A stretch of DNA of 53,130 bases from Candidatus Latescibacterota bacterium. Its GTDB lineage: Bacteria; Krumholzibacteriota; Krumholzibacteriia; WVZY01. Below are positions 16,080-25,064 of this stretch, one piece after another. The DNA lies in the NCBI GenBank assembly GCA_020352495.1, contig CP070677.1:2145846-2198975 (forward strand), in the 5' to 3' direction. The notes under the pieces are model-generated. The model had not been told where the DNA came from, did no database searches, and saw only the letters and a program-made list of their open reading frames with translations. A program made the translations under genes and the position numbers. Positions within the stretch are counted from its first letter, which is position 1, and every line of letters starts with the position of its first letter.

Positions 16080-17003
16080 TCATGGGAGTCTTGGTTGGCA
16101 GACTCTCAGGAAATTGCACGTAAGGCACACCTCGGGTCGTTCTACTTTTGTAAACCGGTCTTCGCGAACGGTGTTCTCCTCCACGTTGTCGAGAAGCGCG
16201 ACCATATCGCTGATGCTACCGCGAACGTAAGTGATCATCTCGTCCAGCGATCGCTGGGTGATGGAGTGTTCGTGAAGTATACCACGGTGAAGGTCGAAGC
16301 GGCGGGTTAGTATTTTATCGAGCTCGACGCGAAAAGTGTCCTTGGCGTACAGCGCATAACAACCCATCTGAAGCGAGAGCCCAGTATCGGACTCTTTCTT
16401 TCCAGTTTTCCAATCCCAAACGACGACATTCTCGTCTTCGCGTATCGCGCAATCCAGTTTCATTTTGAGCTCGAATCCGTCGACATAGAACGACGAGAAC
16501 TGTTCCACCTCGAGGAACTCGGCCGGGGGGAGTCGACGGAATCTCTCATAATGCTCGGATTGGTAAAAGGTTTTCAGACAGTGATCGACGTCTTCGGCTG
16601 CGTTGCGCCACTGAGCGTCTGTAACCTCGATGTCGTATTCATGTTCAAACAACCCGCAGTAACCTCTTGGATTCTGCCAGTAGCGTTTTTTTGTAGAATG
16701 ACGGTAGTCCTGCCGCATCAAGTTGCGCGTGATCGAGAGGATTTCGTCAAGACCGAGAACAGGGACACCTCTGGAGATGTTTCGCAGCGTCCTCGCGATG
16801 CAGTCGTGGACAATCTGTCCGATCCACGTCGCTCGGTTTTTGAGCTGTTTGAGGACGTAGACTTGACGCGTCCGTGGGGACGCATCCTTCAACCACCCAC
16901 CCCAGTGGCCGTAGTAGTTGAAAAAGTACTTGCGGGGGCACACGCGGAATACGCTGTCCCGCGACACGGACCAGGAAAACGTGTTTTTGAGGGTCGGATT
17001 CAT
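16080..17003 (-). CDS. PD-(D/E)XK nuclease, Cas4/RecB-like with Fe-S cluster cysteines
   Basis: A 307-residue single-domain protein. It has SVFRVCPRKYFF near the N-terminus and CLTCNFLRVC at the C-terminus, giving one plus three cysteines arranged as in Cas4 and AddB, where they hold a 4Fe-4S cluster. The nuclease core shows LDCAIREDENVVVWDWKTGK (the Asp and DxK of motif II/III) and LSLQMGCYALY (QxxxY motif IV). No cas genes or helicase are nearby, so a DNA repair role is more likely than CRISPR adaptation. The ATG at 17003 lacks a clear SD. Confidence 0.85.
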   Translation of the reverse strand: MNPTLKNTFSWSVSRDSVFRVCPRKYFFNYYGHWGGWLKDASPRTRQVYVLKQLKNRATWIGQIVHDCIARTLRNISRGVPVLGLDEILSITRNLMRQDYRHSTKKRYWQNPRGYCGLFEHEYDIEVTDAQWRNAAEDVDHCLKTFYQSEHYERFRRLPPAEFLEVEQFSSFYVDGFELKMKLDCAIREDENVVVWDWKTGKKESDTGLSLQMGCYALYAKDTFRVELDKILTRRFDLHRGILHEHSITQRSLDEMITYVRGSISDMVALLDNVEENTVREDRFTKVERPEVCLTCNFLRVCQPRLP

Positions 17004-17074
17004 CGTTTTTCACACGGCAAGCACTCGTAACGCACGATCGTTATCAGTAGCGATCGGCCGTGGTACGATTTTGG

Positions 17075-17190
17075 CGGAGGAAGCCTGAGATGTCTCATCC
17101 CTGCGCCCACTTCGCTCGGCTTCCCGCCTTGCGGCGGGTGATCCTCGCTCGTTCCGCGCAAAGGGTCTGAGACATCTCAGGCTTCCTCCG
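17075..17190. repeat. 116-bp element with perfect 23-bp terminal inverted repeats
   Basis: Bases 17075-17097 are the exact reverse complement of 17168-17190. The 70-base interior has its own central hairpin (CCCGCC, TTGC, GGCGGG). It lies in the intergenic region between the divergent nuclease and metallo-hydrolase genes. It resembles a REP/REPIN or MITE-like unit; I saw no target-site duplication and no second copy in this window. Confidence 0.85.
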
Positions 17191-17285
17191 TGAATCTGCG
17201 TCACGCCACGATCCCGGTCAACTTAGAGTGGGGGTTGACCAGGTGTCCACTTTGCCACCGAACTCGATTCGTACCGGTGTTTAGC

Positions 17286-17314
17286 TTGCGGCGAGCGCCT
17301 CGCACTGTTATTCT
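17286..17314 (+). promoter_or_regulatory. Candidate promoter of the metallo-hydrolase gene
   Basis: TTGCGG, 17 bp, TATTCT, about 35 bases upstream of the GTG/ATG region; a weak to moderate match. Confidence 0.35.
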
Positions 17315-17348
17315 GCAGTATTCGAAACGCTCAGGCAAGGAGAAGATC

Positions 17349-18002
17349 ATGCGCGTCGACACACTCACCGTCGGTATGTTTCAAAGCAACTGTTTTGTGG
17401 TGTCCTGCGGGAAGACAAAGAAGGGGCTAGTTATCGACGCAGGTGATGAAGGTGATCGAATTGTGGAACACGTCGAAGGACTGGGGCTGAAAATCGAAAT
17501 GATCATCGCGACCCACGGACACATCGACCATGTTGCGGCGCTGCCCGATCTCGCCTCGGCGTTCTCGGTACCCATAGGGATGCACGAGAATGAGCTTCCC
17601 GTCTACCAGAACATTCGTCAACAGGCCGCTTTGTTCGGTTTGGAACCGCCCGGTATCGTGGAGATCGGGAAGTTCCTGTCCGACGGGGATACGATCACGG
17701 TGGGTGAGCTGACCGGGGAGGTCATTCATACCCCAGGGCATTCCCCGGGTGGTATTTCGATCTCCTTCGCTGAGGAAAACCCACCGGCGATTTTTGCGGG
17801 GGACGTCCTTTTTCGGGGAAGTATCGGGCGGACCGACCTGATGGGAGCGAGCTCGCGACAGATGTTTGACACGCTCAAGACCGTTTTTCTAAAGCTGCCC
17901 GACGATGTGGTCGTTTACTCGGGCCACGGACCTGAGACGACAATCGGTTTCGAGAGACGCACCAACCCGTTTCTTCTCGAAGCGTCACAGTGGGGACTTT
18001 AG
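17349..18002 (+). CDS. Metallo-beta-lactamase-fold hydrolase, glyoxalase II-like
   Basis: The ATG at 17349 is set by AAGGAG six bases upstream and gives 217 residues, the length of short glyoxalase II-like enzymes. Zinc ligands are seen in THGHIDH (HxHxDH motif), GEVIHTPGHSPGG, GDVLFRGSIGRTD and the late YSGHGPETT. By family these enzymes hydrolyse thioesters such as S-lactoylglutathione or related substrates; the actual substrate is not evident. The gene converges with lipA, and the two stop codons overlap in TTAG. Confidence 0.9.
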   Translation: MRVDTLTVGMFQSNCFVVSCGKTKKGLVIDAGDEGDRIVEHVEGLGLKIEMIIATHGHIDHVAALPDLASAFSVPIGMHENELPVYQNIRQQAALFGLEPPGIVEIGKFLSDGDTITVGELTGEVIHTPGHSPGGISISFAEENPPAIFAGDVLFRGSIGRTDLMGASSRQMFDTLKTVFLKLPDDVVVYSGHGPETTIGFERRTNPFLLEASQWGL

Positions 18003-18883
18003 GTACCGGAGTTCACGAACTGGTCGTGCGCGTGGTAGGAACTCCGCACAAGCGGAGCAGACTCAACGTGTTTTAGCCCGAACTCGTAGGCTTTGTCACG
18101 GAGAAAGGCGAACTCGTCGGGGGTGTAGAACTTTTCCACAACGAGGGAGTTACGCTTGGGGCTCAGGTACTGCCCAATCGTGATGATGTCGCATCCGGTT
18201 TCCGAGATATCCTTGATGGTCGCAACAAGCTGGTCCGTTGTCTCTCCAAGCCCCACCATGATCCCGCATTTCGTTCGCAATCCGACGCCTCTCTCTTCAC
18301 GGTACGCTACCGCATCTTCGATGATTCTTAGCGATTGCCGGTAATTCGCGACCGGGCGTACACGCCGGTAAAGGGCTTCCACGGTCTCGAGGTTGTGAGA
18401 AAGCACGTCCGGGTGGGCATCGAGCACGATATCGAGAAGCTCACGTCGGCCATTGAAATCGGGGATCAACACCTCGATCCTGCAATGTGGAAGACGCGCC
18501 CGAATCGCGCCGATCGTGTTTGCGAAGTGAGTCGCCCCCTCATCCGGAAGATCATCGCGGTCCACCGACGTGACGACGGCGTAGCTCAATCCCATTTTCT
18601 CCGCCGCGCGGGCGACGTTTTCCGGCTCCTCGAGATCAACGGCACCGGGTTTGCCTTTTCTTACGGAGCAGAATCCGCAGTGACGAGTACAGACGTCTCC
18701 GAGGATCATAAAGGTAGCCGTCTTCTGATTCCAACACTCGTGAATGTTCGGACAACGCGCCTCTTGACACACCGTGTGGAGTGAATGATCAGAGATTAGA
18801 TCACTCACTTCAAGAAAATTGTCGGACGTCTTCAGCGAGACTTTGAGCCAATCCGGGCGAGGTAGGCGTTTGCGTTTAGCCAC
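17999..18883 (-). CDS. lipA: Lipoyl synthase
   Basis: This radical-SAM enzyme inserts two sulfurs into protein-bound octanoyl groups to make lipoyl. The GTG at 18883 is preceded by a perfect AAAGGAGG at six-base spacing and gives 294 residues, the usual length. It shows the auxiliary cluster motif VCQEARCPNIHEC, the radical-SAM motif CTRHCGFC and the late RSSYHA region carrying the Ser that ligates the auxiliary cluster. It overlaps the end of lipB by 8 bases and ends the operon lpd-E1alpha-E1beta-E2-lipB-lipA. Confidence 0.97.
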   Translation of the reverse strand: MAKRKRLPRPDWLKVSLKTSDNFLEVSDLISDHSLHTVCQEARCPNIHECWNQKTATFMILGDVCTRHCGFCSVRKGKPGAVDLEEPENVARAAEKMGLSYAVVTSVDRDDLPDEGATHFANTIGAIRARLPHCRIEVLIPDFNGRRELLDIVLDAHPDVLSHNLETVEALYRRVRPVANYRQSLRIIEDAVAYREERGVGLRTKCGIMVGLGETTDQLVATIKDISETGCDIITIGQYLSPKRNSLVVEKFYTPDEFAFLRDKAYEFGLKHVESAPLVRSSYHAHDQFVNSGT

Positions 18884-19568
18884 TGCCGGCCTCCTTTGCG
18901 GCGGTGACCGTGATCGGCTCACGATCGAACACGTCACAAAAGTTTCGAACAACCACGTCCTTCACATCATCCATGTTCAAGGACCTTCCCAGCTCCCGGC
19001 TCATCGATGTCATCTCACAGTTCGGGATGCCGCACGGGACGATCAGCGAAAAAAACGACAAGTCCGTATTGACGTTCAAGGCAAAGCCGTGGGATGTCAC
19101 CCACCTCGAGATCCGGACCCCCACCGACGCGATTTTACGGTCATCAACCCAGACGCCCCGGTTGACGCGGTCCCGCCTGGCTCTGATCGAAAACTCAGTC
19201 AGCGCCCGGAGAATCACTTCCTCGATGTCGTTTACGTAGCGGCGGATATCCCGCCGACCGGGCTCGAGTTCGATAATGGGGTACCCGACGAGCTGGCCGG
19301 GACCGTGATAGGTGATATCGCCCCCGCGGTCGGTCTCCACCAAAACCACATTCTTGCGCGCGAGATGCTCCCGGCTGGCCTTGAGCGCCGAATCCGACGC
19401 GTTCCGGCCTTTTGTCACTACATGTGGGTGTTCGAGAAGGAACATCACCTCCTCACCACCGCCGTTTTGCAGCTCCTCGATCGAACGTCTTTGACGCGCG
19501 TAGGCATCGGGGAACGACGCCACGCCCAAGTCTTGGATTGAAATCGTTTTCACCTCGGCCCACCTCAA
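18876..19568 (-). CDS. lipB: Octanoyl-[ACP]:protein octanoyltransferase
   Basis: LipB moves octanoyl from acyl carrier protein to the lipoyl domains of E2 and GcvH, the step before LipA. Motifs: RGGDITYHGPGQLVGYP, IASVGVRISRWVTSHGFALN and the catalytic Cys in IVPCGIPNCEMTS. Taking TTG at 19568 (overlapping the E2 stop as TTGA) gives 230 residues. A GTG at 19553 behind GAGGTGG is a plausible alternative start. Its position between the E2 gene and lipA links cofactor assembly with the enzyme that uses it. Confidence 0.95.
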   Translation of the reverse strand: MRWAEVKTISIQDLGVASFPDAYARQRRSIEELQNGGGEEVMFLLEHPHVVTKGRNASDSALKASREHLARKNVVLVETDRGGDITYHGPGQLVGYPIIELEPGRRDIRRYVNDIEEVILRALTEFSIRARRDRVNRGVWVDDRKIASVGVRISRWVTSHGFALNVNTDLSFFSLIVPCGIPNCEMTSMSRELGRSLNMDDVKDVVVRNFCDVFDREPITVTAAKEAGSG

Positions 19569-20914
19569 ACAGGCCTTTCGAGCTCGTTAACGACATGCGC
19601 CAGGTATTTTGCCGCGCCGGCTCCGTCGATCAAACGGTGATCGAATGAAAGGCTGAGATACATGATCGGGCGGATGGCGATGGCGTCATCGATCACCACC
19701 GGGCGTTTCTTGATAACCCCCACACCAAGGATTGCAACCTGAGGTTGATTGATAATTGGTGCACCCATCAAACTGCCAAATACGCCGGGGTTGGTTATCG
19801 TAAAAGTGCCCCCCTGGACGTCGTCCACGGAAAGCCGCTTGGTTCTCGCTCGCTCGGCCAGATCGTTTATCGCCGTCGACAGACCGAGTAGATTCATCTG
19901 CTGTGCCTGTTTCACAACGGGAACGATCAAACCCCAGTCCAGGGCTACGGCAATACCGAGATTGACATCCTTGTGATAAACAATCGTGTCTTCGCCCTCC
20001 AATGAGGCATTAACGGATGGGTACGCCAGAAGAGACCTTACAACCGCCTCGGCGATAAAGGCCGTATAGGTGAGGTTCACCCCTTCCCGCTCGAACTGTT
20101 CCTTGAGCGCATCCCGGCGTTTCATGACATTTGACATATCGCACTCTTGCCACGTCTGGACATGTGCCGAGGTCTTACGGCTCCTGATCATGTGTTCGGC
20201 GATCTTCTTTCGCATGATGCTCATCTTCTCGCGTGCTTCTCGTTCGCCGGCGGGGAAGGAGATCTGCGGAGCTGGTGATGGGGGTGGTGAGACACCCGGC
20301 GCAGGGGGGGCCACGCTAGCCACGGGCGTTTGCAGCGGTCCGGGCGCCGCGCCGGCCGTCGGCATCTTCGACTGTTCGATATACTCCATTATGTCTTTCT
20401 TTGTTACCCTGCCGCCCGCACCCGTGCCCTCGACGAGCGAGATGTCTACTCCATGCTCTTCGGCGATCTTCCGAACCACGGGGGAAGACTTGACCGGGCG
20501 CTGTTCCGCTGGCCCCTCTGCTACCGGTGGTGGGGCAGTGACGGGCTCGGGTGCCGCCGTTGCCGGTGTTACGGGAACGATCGGGGCAACCGGCGCCGTC
20601 GGTGTTGGTGTCGGTTCGGGCTGTGCCGCGCCGGCGGGCTCCGGGGTGCTCGGAGTCTCCTTCGATGGGACCTCCCCTTCCGCGCCGATTCGGGCGACGA
20701 CTGTGTTGATCGGCACTGTCTCACCTTCGTTGACGATGATTTCGAGAAGGACACCTTCAGCGGGGGCGGGGATTTCGGCGTCGACCTTGTCCGTGGAGAT
20801 CTCGAATAGAGGTTCATCTCTCTTGACGCCATCCCCGACCTGTTTCAGCCATTTGGTAACCGTGCCTTCGGCAATGCTCTCACCCATCTGGGGCATGATG
20901 ACGTCTGTGCTCAT
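19565..20914 (-). CDS. Dihydrolipoyl acyltransferase (E2) of a second 2-oxoacid dehydrogenase complex
   Basis: The 449-residue protein has one lipoyl domain (Lys43 in ISTDKVDAEI), a Pro/Ala/Thr-rich linker, a subunit-binding domain (VVRKIAEEHGVDISLVEGTGAGGRVTKKDI region) and a catalytic domain with SFDHRLIDGAGAAKY near the C-terminus. The STDKVDAEIPAPAEG form of the lipoyl site is common in branched-chain (BkdB) and 2-oxoglutarate-type E2 proteins. With E1 alpha/beta beside it, a branched-chain or pyruvate/acetoin role is most likely; 2-oxoglutarate is less likely. AGGAAG lies upstream of its ATG. Confidence 0.92.
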   Translation of the reverse strand: MSTDVIMPQMGESIAEGTVTKWLKQVGDGVKRDEPLFEISTDKVDAEIPAPAEGVLLEIIVNEGETVPINTVVARIGAEGEVPSKETPSTPEPAGAAQPEPTPTPTAPVAPIVPVTPATAAPEPVTAPPPVAEGPAEQRPVKSSPVVRKIAEEHGVDISLVEGTGAGGRVTKKDIMEYIEQSKMPTAGAAPGPLQTPVASVAPPAPGVSPPPSPAPQISFPAGEREAREKMSIMRKKIAEHMIRSRKTSAHVQTWQECDMSNVMKRRDALKEQFEREGVNLTYTAFIAEAVVRSLLAYPSVNASLEGEDTIVYHKDVNLGIAVALDWGLIVPVVKQAQQMNLLGLSTAINDLAERARTKRLSVDDVQGGTFTITNPGVFGSLMGAPIINQPQVAILGVGVIKKRPVVIDDAIAIRPIMYLSLSFDHRLIDGAGAAKYLAHVVNELERPV

Positions 20915-20960
20915 ATCGTCTTCTTCCTGTTCCGAGTGTATAATGCGATGTGCTCAGTAA

Positions 20961-21935
20961 CTAATACGCCAGGAGCTTTCGCGCCGCCTGCAACACGTCG
21001 TCGGTCTGCGGCAAGAAATACTCTTCGAGCGGCGGGCTGTATGGCACGGGGGTGTCTTGCGCCGCGACTCGCATGACGGGTCCGTCGAGAAAATCAAAAG
21101 CCTTTTCCGCGATCCTCGCAACGATCTCGCCGCCCGCACCACCGGTGAGACACGCCTCGTGAAGCACGATCACCTTGCTCACCTTTTTTGCTGTTTCCAG
21201 AACTGCCTCTTCGTCGAGAGGTAAGATGGTTCTGATATCGAGTACTTCGGTTTCGACGCCTTCCGCCGTCAGACTCTCGGCAGCCTCCAGCGCGGTGTAG
21301 ACGGCGGCACCGTACGTGATAATACCAAGATCGTTACCCTTGCGTCTAACCGTCGCTTTGCCAATGGGGACAACGTAGTCGTCTTCGGGGATTTCCTCTT
21401 TGATTCTTCGGTATAGGTATTTGTGTTCGAGATAGAGCACGGGATCATCGTCGCGTATCGCCGCCTTGATGAGACCCTTGGCGTCGTAGGCTGTCGACGG
21501 CTGAACGATCTTGAGTCCCGGTGTGTGGAAAAAATAACTTTCCACGTTTTGTGAATGGAAAGGCCCACCGTGTGTGTTTCCACCGCTCGGTCCTCGAATT
21601 ACGATCGGGACTCCTGCCCCCCAACGGTATCGGCTTTTCGCGGCGACGTTTGTGATCTGGTCGAATGCGCACGAGATAAAATCGATGAACTGCATCTCGG
21701 CGACCGGTCGCATCCCCATGTAGGACGCGCCGATCGCGGCACCCACGATCGCCGACTCGGAGATGGGTGTGTCGATCACCCGTTGTGGCCCAAAATGGTC
21801 GAGCATACCCGCGGTGACTTTGAACGCGCCGCCATAGACGCCGACATCTTCTCCGAGAATGAAGACGCGTTCATCTTTTTCCATCTCCTCCCAGATTCCT
21901 TGCCGGATCGCCTCCAAGTAGGTTGTGAGTGCCAT
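20961..21935 (-). CDS. 2-oxoacid dehydrogenase E1 beta subunit
   Basis: This is the transketolase-like beta chain (324 residues) that forms the alpha2beta2 E1 and helps bind thiamin diphosphate. Motifs: LGEDVGVYGGAFKVT, RVIDTPISESAIVGAAIGASYMG region, MQFIDFISCAFDQI, and IGKATVRRKGNDLGIITYGAAV in the C-terminal half. The ATG at 21935 follows GGAGAG. It sits between the E1 alpha and E2 genes. Substrate (branched-chain 2-oxoacids, pyruvate or acetoin) cannot be fixed from sequence alone. Confidence 0.93.
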   Translation of the reverse strand: MALTTYLEAIRQGIWEEMEKDERVFILGEDVGVYGGAFKVTAGMLDHFGPQRVIDTPISESAIVGAAIGASYMGMRPVAEMQFIDFISCAFDQITNVAAKSRYRWGAGVPIVIRGPSGGNTHGGPFHSQNVESYFFHTPGLKIVQPSTAYDAKGLIKAAIRDDDPVLYLEHKYLYRRIKEEIPEDDYVVPIGKATVRRKGNDLGIITYGAAVYTALEAAESLTAEGVETEVLDIRTILPLDEEAVLETAKKVSKVIVLHEACLTGGAGGEIVARIAEKAFDFLDGPVMRVAAQDTPVPYSPPLEEYFLPQTDDVLQAARKLLAY

Positions 21936-21971
21936 CGCGTTCTCTCCTGTGTGTCCCTTTGCAAGTACCGA

Positions 21972-22985
21972 TTACCGGTCGTAGTAGACGTCTCTCAGGC
22001 AATCCTCAGGATCCGGGTACGGACTCTTGTCCGCCCACTCCACCGCGTCATCGACAACTGCGGTGATCTCGTTGTCCATTCTCTCGATTTCTTCGTTTGT
22101 GATTTCGTTCCGTGACGTCATTTGTGTCACTAAACGCTCGATGGGGTCTTTTTTCTTCCACTCCTCGAACAGCTCCTTGGGAACGTATCCTGCGTCATCG
22201 TGAGCCGAATGCCCGGTCATTCGAAACGTTTTGTATTCGACGAGGTACGGTCCCTTGCCCGACCGCGCCCAATCGACGGCACGTTTGGCGGATTCGTAAA
22301 CGGCGAGGACATCGTTGCCGTCGACCACGTCGCCGGGCATCGAATACCCCGGCGCGCGATCTGCAACATTTTCGGTCGCCATTTGAAGATCCATTGGTGT
22401 CGAGTACGCGTATTGGTTGTTGTTGATGAAAAACACAACGGGGAGCTTGTGAACCGCGGCGAGATTGACGCCCTCATGCCAATCTCCGCGGCTCGTAGCG
22501 CCCTCGCCGTTATAGCAGAACGCGACACGGTCCTCGCCACGCATCTTGAAGCTGAGCGCTACGCCGGCCGCTACGGGAACGTTGTCACCAAGGTGGCTCA
22601 CAAAGGCGATGATATTGTGTTTGAGGTCACCCATGTGCATGTTGCCGTCTTTTCCCTTGGTCACGCCTGTTTTTCGGCCCATGTATTGGGCGATGATCCT
22701 TCGGGGAGAGATACCGCGAAGGAGAAAGATTCCCATATCCCTGTGGGTCGGCGTCGCGACGTCGTTTTCTCCCATAAGCATGCCGGTGCCGACACTGATT
22801 GCCTCCTGACCCCTGCCAACATAGACCCCACCGACGATCTTACCTTGACGATAGAGTACCCGTTCGATCCGGTACTCGATCTCGCGGGTGAGCTTCATGT
22901 AGTAAAGCAGCTGTGTCTTGATGTCTTTCGGAATCTCTGCTTTTTTGTTTGTCCGAGTCGCGCCCTCGGATTTCCGGTCAATCAT
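21972..22985 (-). CDS. 2-oxoacid dehydrogenase E1 alpha subunit
   Basis: The alpha chain (337 residues) of the thiamin diphosphate-dependent E1. It carries GDNVPVAAGVALSFK, YNGEGATSRGDWHEGVN (the GDG-type Mg2+/diphosphate motif appears as NGEGA) and FFINNNQYAYSTP. The GKDGNMHMGDLKHNI region corresponds to the RxGGxMH loop of pyruvate/acetoin-type subunits. A possible phosphorylation-loop-like segment (TGHSAHDDAGYV) is a usual structural feature of this family. GGAGGA precedes its ATG. The operon also supplies its own E3 and lipoate enzymes. Confidence 0.93.
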   Translation of the reverse strand: MIDRKSEGATRTNKKAEIPKDIKTQLLYYMKLTREIEYRIERVLYRQGKIVGGVYVGRGQEAISVGTGMLMGENDVATPTHRDMGIFLLRGISPRRIIAQYMGRKTGVTKGKDGNMHMGDLKHNIIAFVSHLGDNVPVAAGVALSFKMRGEDRVAFCYNGEGATSRGDWHEGVNLAAVHKLPVVFFINNNQYAYSTPMDLQMATENVADRAPGYSMPGDVVDGNDVLAVYESAKRAVDWARSGKGPYLVEYKTFRMTGHSAHDDAGYVPKELFEEWKKKDPIERLVTQMTSRNEITNEEIERMDNEITAVVDDAVEWADKSPYPDPEDCLRDVYYDR

Positions 22986-23127
22986 CAGGATCCTCCATCA
23001 CCAAGTTGGGCCATGGCGGGAAGGTGTGTTTCAAGTTGTCGGCGTCACTCACAATGCGCCTCGGCGTGCGGAGCCGAACGCGGTATCTCTATCCAGGACG
23101 TTCGGCCGGTCGCCGGGGCCGCCGGAT

Positions 23128-24522
23128 CTAGATGTGAATGGCCTCTCCGTAGACGTTGTGCGCTGCTTCCAGCATCGCTTCGGAAAGTGTCGGATGCGCA
23201 TGGACTGTCTTGAATATCTCCTCGACGGTCGTCTCCAGCCGAAGACCGACACATGCCTCGGCTATGAGCTCGGTGGCTTTTGGCCCCATGATATGAACAC
23301 CGAGGACTTCGCCGTATTTCTCGTCGCTTATGATCTTCACAAAGCCTTCCGGTTCGCCGAGGATCATTGCCTTGCCAATCGCGGAAAACGGAAACCGGCC
23401 GGTCTTGACGGTGTAACCTCTCTCTGCCGCCTCTTTTTCGGTCAGTCCGACGCTGGCGACTTCGGGGCTGCAGTACGTACAACTGGGGGTTTTGTTGTAG
23501 TCGATCGGCTCAACCGGTTTGCCCGATAGATGATCCACCGAAAGGATACCTTCTGCTGACGCGACATGCGCGAGCCAGGGTGTTCGAACAATGTCTCCAA
23601 TCGCGTAAACGTGAGGGACATTCGTCTGCATATACTCGTTTACTTGTACGTACCCCCGATCGTCGGTCTGGATCCCCACGGAATCGAGCCCGATGCCGTC
23701 CGTCAGAGGTCTTCTCCCGACGGAGAGAAGCACTTTTTCGGTCTCCAACTCGGTCTCTTCTCCTTGAGTGTCGACCTTCAGTTTTGCGCCGCCCGAGGTG
23801 CTGTCGATACTCGTGACCTGGCTCGACGTGTATGTTTTTATGCCTTTTTTGTTGAAAGATTTCTCCAGCGTTTGTGACACCTCTTCGTCCTCGAGCGGTA
23901 CGACACGGGGCAGAAGCTCGATGATCGAGACATCGCTACCGAACGAGTTGAAGATCGAGGCGAACTCGACCCCAACGGCGCCCGCGCCAATAACGGCGAG
24001 CGACTTGGGGATGGTCTCCAGCGCGAGTATGTCGTCACTGTCGAGAATCGTTTTGTGGTCCGGAACGATCGTGGGGAGCTGCGAGGGTGTCGAACCGGTG
24101 GCGAGAATGACGTAGTCGCCCCGGATCCGCTCCTCTCCGTCTGCCCCCGCAACGCTCACCGTGTTTGCATCGAAGACAACACCTTTCCCCGTGAAGACCT
24201 CGACTTTTCTCTTCTTCATGAGGTATTCGATACCTTTGGAGAGTTTCCTCACGATGACGGTCTTTCGTTTGTGAACTTTTGCAAAGTTCACACTTAGTGA
24301 TCCCGCCTCGAGGCCGTGGTCGGCGGCGTGTTTGAACTCGTCATACAGGTAGGCGGTATGGAGAAGCGCCTTGGTCGGAATACATCCGCGATGAAGACAC
24401 GTGCCGCCAAGAAAGGGGTCTTTCTCAACCAGAGCCGTTTTGATACCGAGGATGCCGGCGCGGATCGCCGAAACGTACCCGCCGGGACCGCTTCCGATAA
24501 TTACAAGTTGGAATTCTTTCAA
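23128..24522 (-). CDS. lpdA: Dihydrolipoyl dehydrogenase (E3) of the second complex
   Basis: The first gene of the lpd-E1alpha-E1beta-E2-lipB-lipA operon; 464 residues from a TTG start behind AAAGGGGG. Motifs: VIIGSGPGGYVSAI, GGTCLHRGCIPTKALLH (redox Cys42/Cys47), AVIGAGAVGVEFASIF, YAIGDIV and VHAHPTLSE with the catalytic His-Glu. It differs clearly from the lpd at 4562-5986, so the two are paralogues assigned to separate complexes rather than a recent duplication. The gap of about 140 bases to E1 alpha shows no other gene. Confidence 0.96.
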   Translation of the reverse strand: MKEFQLVIIGSGPGGYVSAIRAGILGIKTALVEKDPFLGGTCLHRGCIPTKALLHTAYLYDEFKHAADHGLEAGSLSVNFAKVHKRKTVIVRKLSKGIEYLMKKRKVEVFTGKGVVFDANTVSVAGADGEERIRGDYVILATGSTPSQLPTIVPDHKTILDSDDILALETIPKSLAVIGAGAVGVEFASIFNSFGSDVSIIELLPRVVPLEDEEVSQTLEKSFNKKGIKTYTSSQVTSIDSTSGGAKLKVDTQGEETELETEKVLLSVGRRPLTDGIGLDSVGIQTDDRGYVQVNEYMQTNVPHVYAIGDIVRTPWLAHVASAEGILSVDHLSGKPVEPIDYNKTPSCTYCSPEVASVGLTEKEAAERGYTVKTGRFPFSAIGKAMILGEPEGFVKIISDEKYGEVLGVHIMGPKATELIAEACVGLRLETTVEEIFKTVHAHPTLSEAMLEAAHNVYGEAIHI

Positions 24523-24680
24523 AAGGGCCCCCTTTCCAGGTTCGCAGGGCAGTCACGCGTGATACCAAAGTTGATCTCCCACATCAACTCGACGCCGTCT
24601 CGAGATGTACCTGGTTGAAGCTTACGGGCGACTTGGAAATGCAACCGCTGTCAGAGCCAGATTCCGGATGAGGTGCAGGA

Positions 24681-24709
24681 ATAATAATCAACCCTTAATA
24701 TACGATCAA
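24681..24709 (-). promoter_or_regulatory. Sigma-70-type promoter of the second 2-oxoacid dehydrogenase operon
   Basis: Minus-strand TTGATC, 17 bp, TATTAT (4/6 and 5/6). The start would be near 24674, leaving a leader of about 150 bases before the TTG of lpd. Confidence 0.65.
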
Positions 24710-25064
24710 GCCGGAACTAAAACAAGGGGAAACCTATACACGGAAATACGTTAGCACCGGTGGGCCGGCGGTTGAGCCGGTTTGGCAATGACGGACCGTT
24801 GTGGTTGCAGGCGAGTGGCGGACGGCAGTGGCAGAGCCGATAACCGGTCGGAAACGCCGGTTTTGATCTCACGTCGGGTCGAACCGAGCGCGGTGTCGGA
24901 CACGTCGCGTTGGGCTTTGTTCTTCCACGGCACATTTGGCTTGACCTGTGTCGTTTGACACCCCATCTTTGTTTCCCCGACCCAAGCGCCCCGGCCCGGC
25001 TAAATCGGCCGCAAGTCCTCCCGGGGACCGGTGCAGAGATCTTATCGTTGAGCGGAGAGAAGTC
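24710..25064. other. Intergenic stretch upstream of the etfB remnant (no gene seen)
   Basis: No supported coding region is present. The sequence may be the former upstream region of the truncated etfB. TTGACC and TTGACA words near 24940-24960 lack a good -10. Confidence 0.35.

Noticed and set aside
17075..17190. Insertion sequence
   Set aside because: The element is only 116 bp, encodes no transposase and shows no target-site duplication.
22200..23213. Plus-strand frame of 337 codons over the E1 alpha gene
   Set aside because: It is antisense to a clear E1 alpha gene and has no recognisable motifs.
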